From Pseudoalteromonas phenolica (lineage in GTDB: Bacteria; Pseudomonadota; Gammaproteobacteria; Enterobacterales; Alteromonadaceae), in assembly GCF_005876835.1 (NCBI RefSeq), contig NZ_PPSW01000015.1:1-64000 (forward strand): a stretch of DNA of 64,000 bases, written 5' to 3'. Numbering within the stretch: the first letter of the stretch is position 1; each line of letters begins with the position of its first letter. Below, piece after piece: positions 62,131 through 64,000 of this stretch. The position numbers and the translations under genes were made by a program. The notes beneath the pieces are model-generated. The model had not been told where the DNA came from. It made no database searches and saw nothing but the letters and a program-made list of their open reading frames with translations.

Positions 62131-62712
62131 ATGCGTAGTGCCGAATTCGACAAAGTTGCAGTACTTCGAGCTGCCATGCAGGCCTTTTTAAATAAGGGTT
62201 ACACTAAAACCAGTATGCAAGATCTAAAACAAGCAACCGGTCTGCACCCTGGGTCTATCTACTGTGCTTTCGAGAATAAGCGAGGCTTACTGCTAGCTGC
62301 AATTTCCCAATATAACCAAGACAGAAGCGATGAATTTTGTGCTTTTTTCATCAATAGCGACTCAAGTAAACAAGGTCTAGAAACCTATTTAGAACATATT
62401 GTTGAAGAGTGCTTAAGCTGTGATAGCAGCAAAGCCTGCTTACTCACAAAGGCACTCAATGAATTGGCCGAACAGGATGATGAAGTACAGACTTTGATAA
62501 GCCAGCAGTTAGAAGCATGGCAGTCAGCAATCACCGATAAGTTTGCTCGCGCACAAAATGAGGGCGATATTTCTGATTCACGTTCAGCGGAATGTAGAGG
62601 ACGATATTTTGTAATGGGTATTTATGGTTTGCGAACATTTGCTAATACGCATCCTGAACCTGACACATTGAAAAAGTTAGCAAAGCAACTATTCAAAGAC
62701 GTTTGCGCTTAG
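62131..62712 (+). CDS. TetR/AcrR-family regulator of the alkene reductase
   Basis: A 193-residue repressor. The N-terminal TetR helix-turn-helix is complete (AVLRAAMQAFLNKGYTKTSMQDLKQATGLHPGSIYCAFENKRGLL). The C-terminal domain has cysteines (VEECLSCDSSKACLL) that could sense electrophiles by alkylation, as in NemR. I choose ATG 62131 (MRSAEFDKVAVL...); a TTG at 62101 would add ten residues. The gene is divergent from the Old Yellow Enzyme with three operators between. The likely inducer is a reactive alkene or quinone. Confidence 0.9.
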   Translation: MRSAEFDKVAVLRAAMQAFLNKGYTKTSMQDLKQATGLHPGSIYCAFENKRGLLLAAISQYNQDRSDEFCAFFINSDSSKQGLETYLEHIVEECLSCDSSKACLLTKALNELAEQDDEVQTLISQQLEAWQSAITDKFARAQNEGDISDSRSAECRGRYFVMGIYGLRTFANTHPEPDTLKKLAKQLFKDVCA

Positions 62713-62777
62713 GCCGCATTGAAAGCCTTTGATTAAATTAAAACCATACCTCAAAGACAAACACGCCCTAATAAAAC

Positions 62778-62806
62778 AAAAAAAGAGCCTTTTAGGCTCT
62801 TTTTTT
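62778..62806. terminator. Bidirectional terminator
   Basis: AAAAAAAGAGCC-TTTTA-GGCTCTTTTTTT between the convergent TetR gene and the following leftward gene. T runs on both strands. Confidence 0.93.
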
Positions 62807-62818
62807 GTTGAAAGTTAA

Positions 62819-64000
62819 TTAGTTAATTTCATCAGGGCAAGTTCGTAATGATGAGCTTTCAGTGGTGTAACACACTTTTTTTAGTAAAGTCACAAACTCT
62901 AGCGACTTTACAAAGCTGTTTTTGTCTTGATAAATCAATTCACTTTTGTCGTTATAACACTCAATGTAACCTGAGCTAACTAAACACATGCCCTGTTGCG
63001 TACCAATTAGATTATCAATATGACCTTTATCTGCAAACAAGTTATTGAAATAATCTGCCTGTTCGCCCCAACAGTGCCAATTACCTGAACTATATTGCGC
63101 GCACATATCTGAATTACTCACGGCAACAATGTTAGCCACACCCGCTCTTTCTGGTACTTCAAGTACAGACAAGGGCCCCTCGCCATGACAACTCACTTGG
63201 TCATCATTATTGAGTAAGCAAACAAACTCTCCCTTGGTTACACCCTTTTTAACAGGGGCAGCTAGCTCTCCGACATCTAGCAAGGAATTTAAATTATCTC
63301 GACATGATACTTCGTCGGCTCTGAAATAACAGGTGTAGCGTTCACCTTTGCCATAAATACGAGATGTCATATTGGTTTTTAAATCGGCTTGTATCAATTG
63401 GTTTTCACTATCTTGTGTACTGAGTGTCACAATACGAAAGCCACTCACTCCGTTATTTGTGACTTTCGCATCAGTCGAATTCAGCGTTTCAATTGCTAGG
63501 TCATCATAATTCGTTGACCAGCTCATTGTGTTGATAGGATTATTTAGACGCTCTTGTCCATGACCAAATACATAATAATCACTACCTGAAATATAGGTTT
63601 TCTCTGAACCTGCAAATAACTTCAAGTTACTTTTATTAAGATTGATCGAAACATATTCTATGGCTGAAACCGTGCCGGCATTCATAACGACTTTGAGCAT
63701 CAGCTCTCTATCGAGCAAAATTTCTGAGGCTTTCAAGGTGAAAGATAAATTTAAACCATCTTGAGTCAGTGTCGAAGTATCAATATCTGCGTAACTCACA
63801 TCCGATACGTCGAGTGAAACACTGTCTAACACCCCAGCTTTATCAATTGCTAACGCATTAAAAGTCAGCGGCTCGTTTTTAAATAGTTGTGGCAATTCAC
63901 TTGGCTGCTCTATATCTAATGTCGCTTTGGTCGCAGATTCACTGAGTAAAGCAAATACAGCATTTTTTTCGACTTCAAGCCCATTTTTGAATGTGGCTTT
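62819..64000 (-). CDS. RCC1-like repeat protein, 5' end outside the window
   Basis: The open frame continues past the right edge without a stop or a credible start, so at least 393 C-terminal residues are seen. The last 180 residues show RCC1-like propeller units with paired cysteines: YTCYFRADEVSCRD, FVCLLNNDDQVSCHGEG, DMCAQYSSGNWHCWGEQ and GMCLVSSGYIECYNDK, each C-x(7-9)-(V/W)-x-C. The upstream part (residues before YISGSDYYVFGHG) is beta-rich, like cadherin or Ig-type domains. Probably a secreted surface protein. Function not inferable from the visible part. Confidence 0.75.
   Translation of the reverse strand, partial: KATFKNGLEVEKNAVFALLSESATKATLDIEQPSELPQLFKNEPLTFNALAIDKAGVLDSVSLDVSDVSYADIDTSTLTQDGLNLSFTLKASEILLDRELMLKVVMNAGTVSAIEYVSINLNKSNLKLFAGSEKTYISGSDYYVFGHGQERLNNPINTMSWSTNYDDLAIETLNSTDAKVTNNGVSGFRIVTLSTQDSENQLIQADLKTNMTSRIYGKGERYTCYFRADEVSCRDNLNSLLDVGELAAPVKKGVTKGEFVCLLNNDDQVSCHGEGPLSVLEVPERAGVANIVAVSNSDMCAQYSSGNWHCWGEQADYFNNLFADKGHIDNLIGTQQGMCLVSSGYIECYNDKSELIYQDKNSFVKSLEFVTLLKKVCYTTESSSLRTCPDEIN

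Noticed and set aside
1..64000. CRISPR arrays, tRNA or rRNA genes, prophage or intact IS elements
   Set aside because: No regularly spaced repeats, cloverleaf sequences, ribosomal RNA segments, integrases or transposases were found.

Overview
The window reads as a stretch of chromosome from a marine gammaproteobacterium of the Alteromonadales, most likely Pseudoalteromonas or a close relative. The reasons are the AT-rich composition, a DUF2999-type protein, an M9 collagenase and a reprolysin-like protease for protein-rich marine substrates, several orphan periplasmic solute-binding proteins, an Aer-type chemoreceptor, and many small lineage-specific secreted proteins. There are no rRNA or tRNA genes, no CRISPR array, no phage and no intact insertion sequence. 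Five scattered copies of a MITE-like repeat with ATACCAATCC...GGATTGGTAT ends are the only mobile-looking DNA (three short copies of exactly 44 bp, two long copies of 149 and 162 bp).

Layout. 1-1.9 kb: small proteins, including a lipoprotein pair whose second member is frameshifted. 1.9-9.4 kb: a leftward envelope-export operon (30-aa membrane peptide, membrane-fusion protein, MacB-type ATPase, two FtsX-type permeases) followed by a sigma54-type response regulator and its NtrB-like kinase; palindromes and a weak sigma54-like promoter precede it. 9.7-18.3 kb: mixed housekeeping and sensory genes (SixA-like phosphatase, SRPBCC protein, MocR regulator, solute-binding proteins, GNAT, Aer-like MCP). 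18.4-25.5 kb: ferredoxin-NADP reductase, then the nucleoside salvage block deoB-deoD facing udk-nupC with two GGACATAAGTCC sites between them, a NUDT15-like Nudix enzyme and an RsmB/NOP RNA methyltransferase. 25.5-37.9 kb: FG-GAP protein, a large unknown membrane protein, GNAT, SDR, a ScfR/RamB-like regulator divergent from a 162-aa protein, GrpB, a PAS-GGDEF protein and a YCF48-like propeller.

38-44.7 kb: a two-gene protease unit in which the putative prodomain is a separate protein, then a three-gene operon: a 1285-aa kinase / degenerate cyclase / STAND ATPase / TPR protein of the TOMM kinase-cyclase type, a PhyH-family dioxygenase, and a 90-residue peptide with a Thr5 and Pro3 tail. It ends at a strong UUCG terminator and is the best candidate for an undescribed peptide-modification or signalling system. 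44.9-48.4 kb: a lipoprotein translationally coupled to a HEAT-repeat protein whose N-terminus recalls eukaryotic large lipid-transfer proteins.

48.4-56.3 kb: a methyltransferase, a PaiB-like protein, a lipoprotein, an M9 collagenase with a natural seven-histidine run, then two tandem unannotated RiPP-like peptides (49 and 56 aa) sharing an MKLxxKKKxLKxL leader and Thr/Cys-rich tails, next to an orphan TPR histidine kinase. 56.5-58 kb: a small membrane protein and flavohemoprotein hmp behind a sigma54-type promoter with two GT-N7-AC sites, as expected for NorR control. 58-64 kb: a secreted protein of unknown function, a beta-lactamase-fold serine hydrolase, an Old Yellow Enzyme divergent from a TetR regulator with three TTGAA-N6-TTCAA operators between them, and an RCC1-like secreted protein that runs off the right edge.
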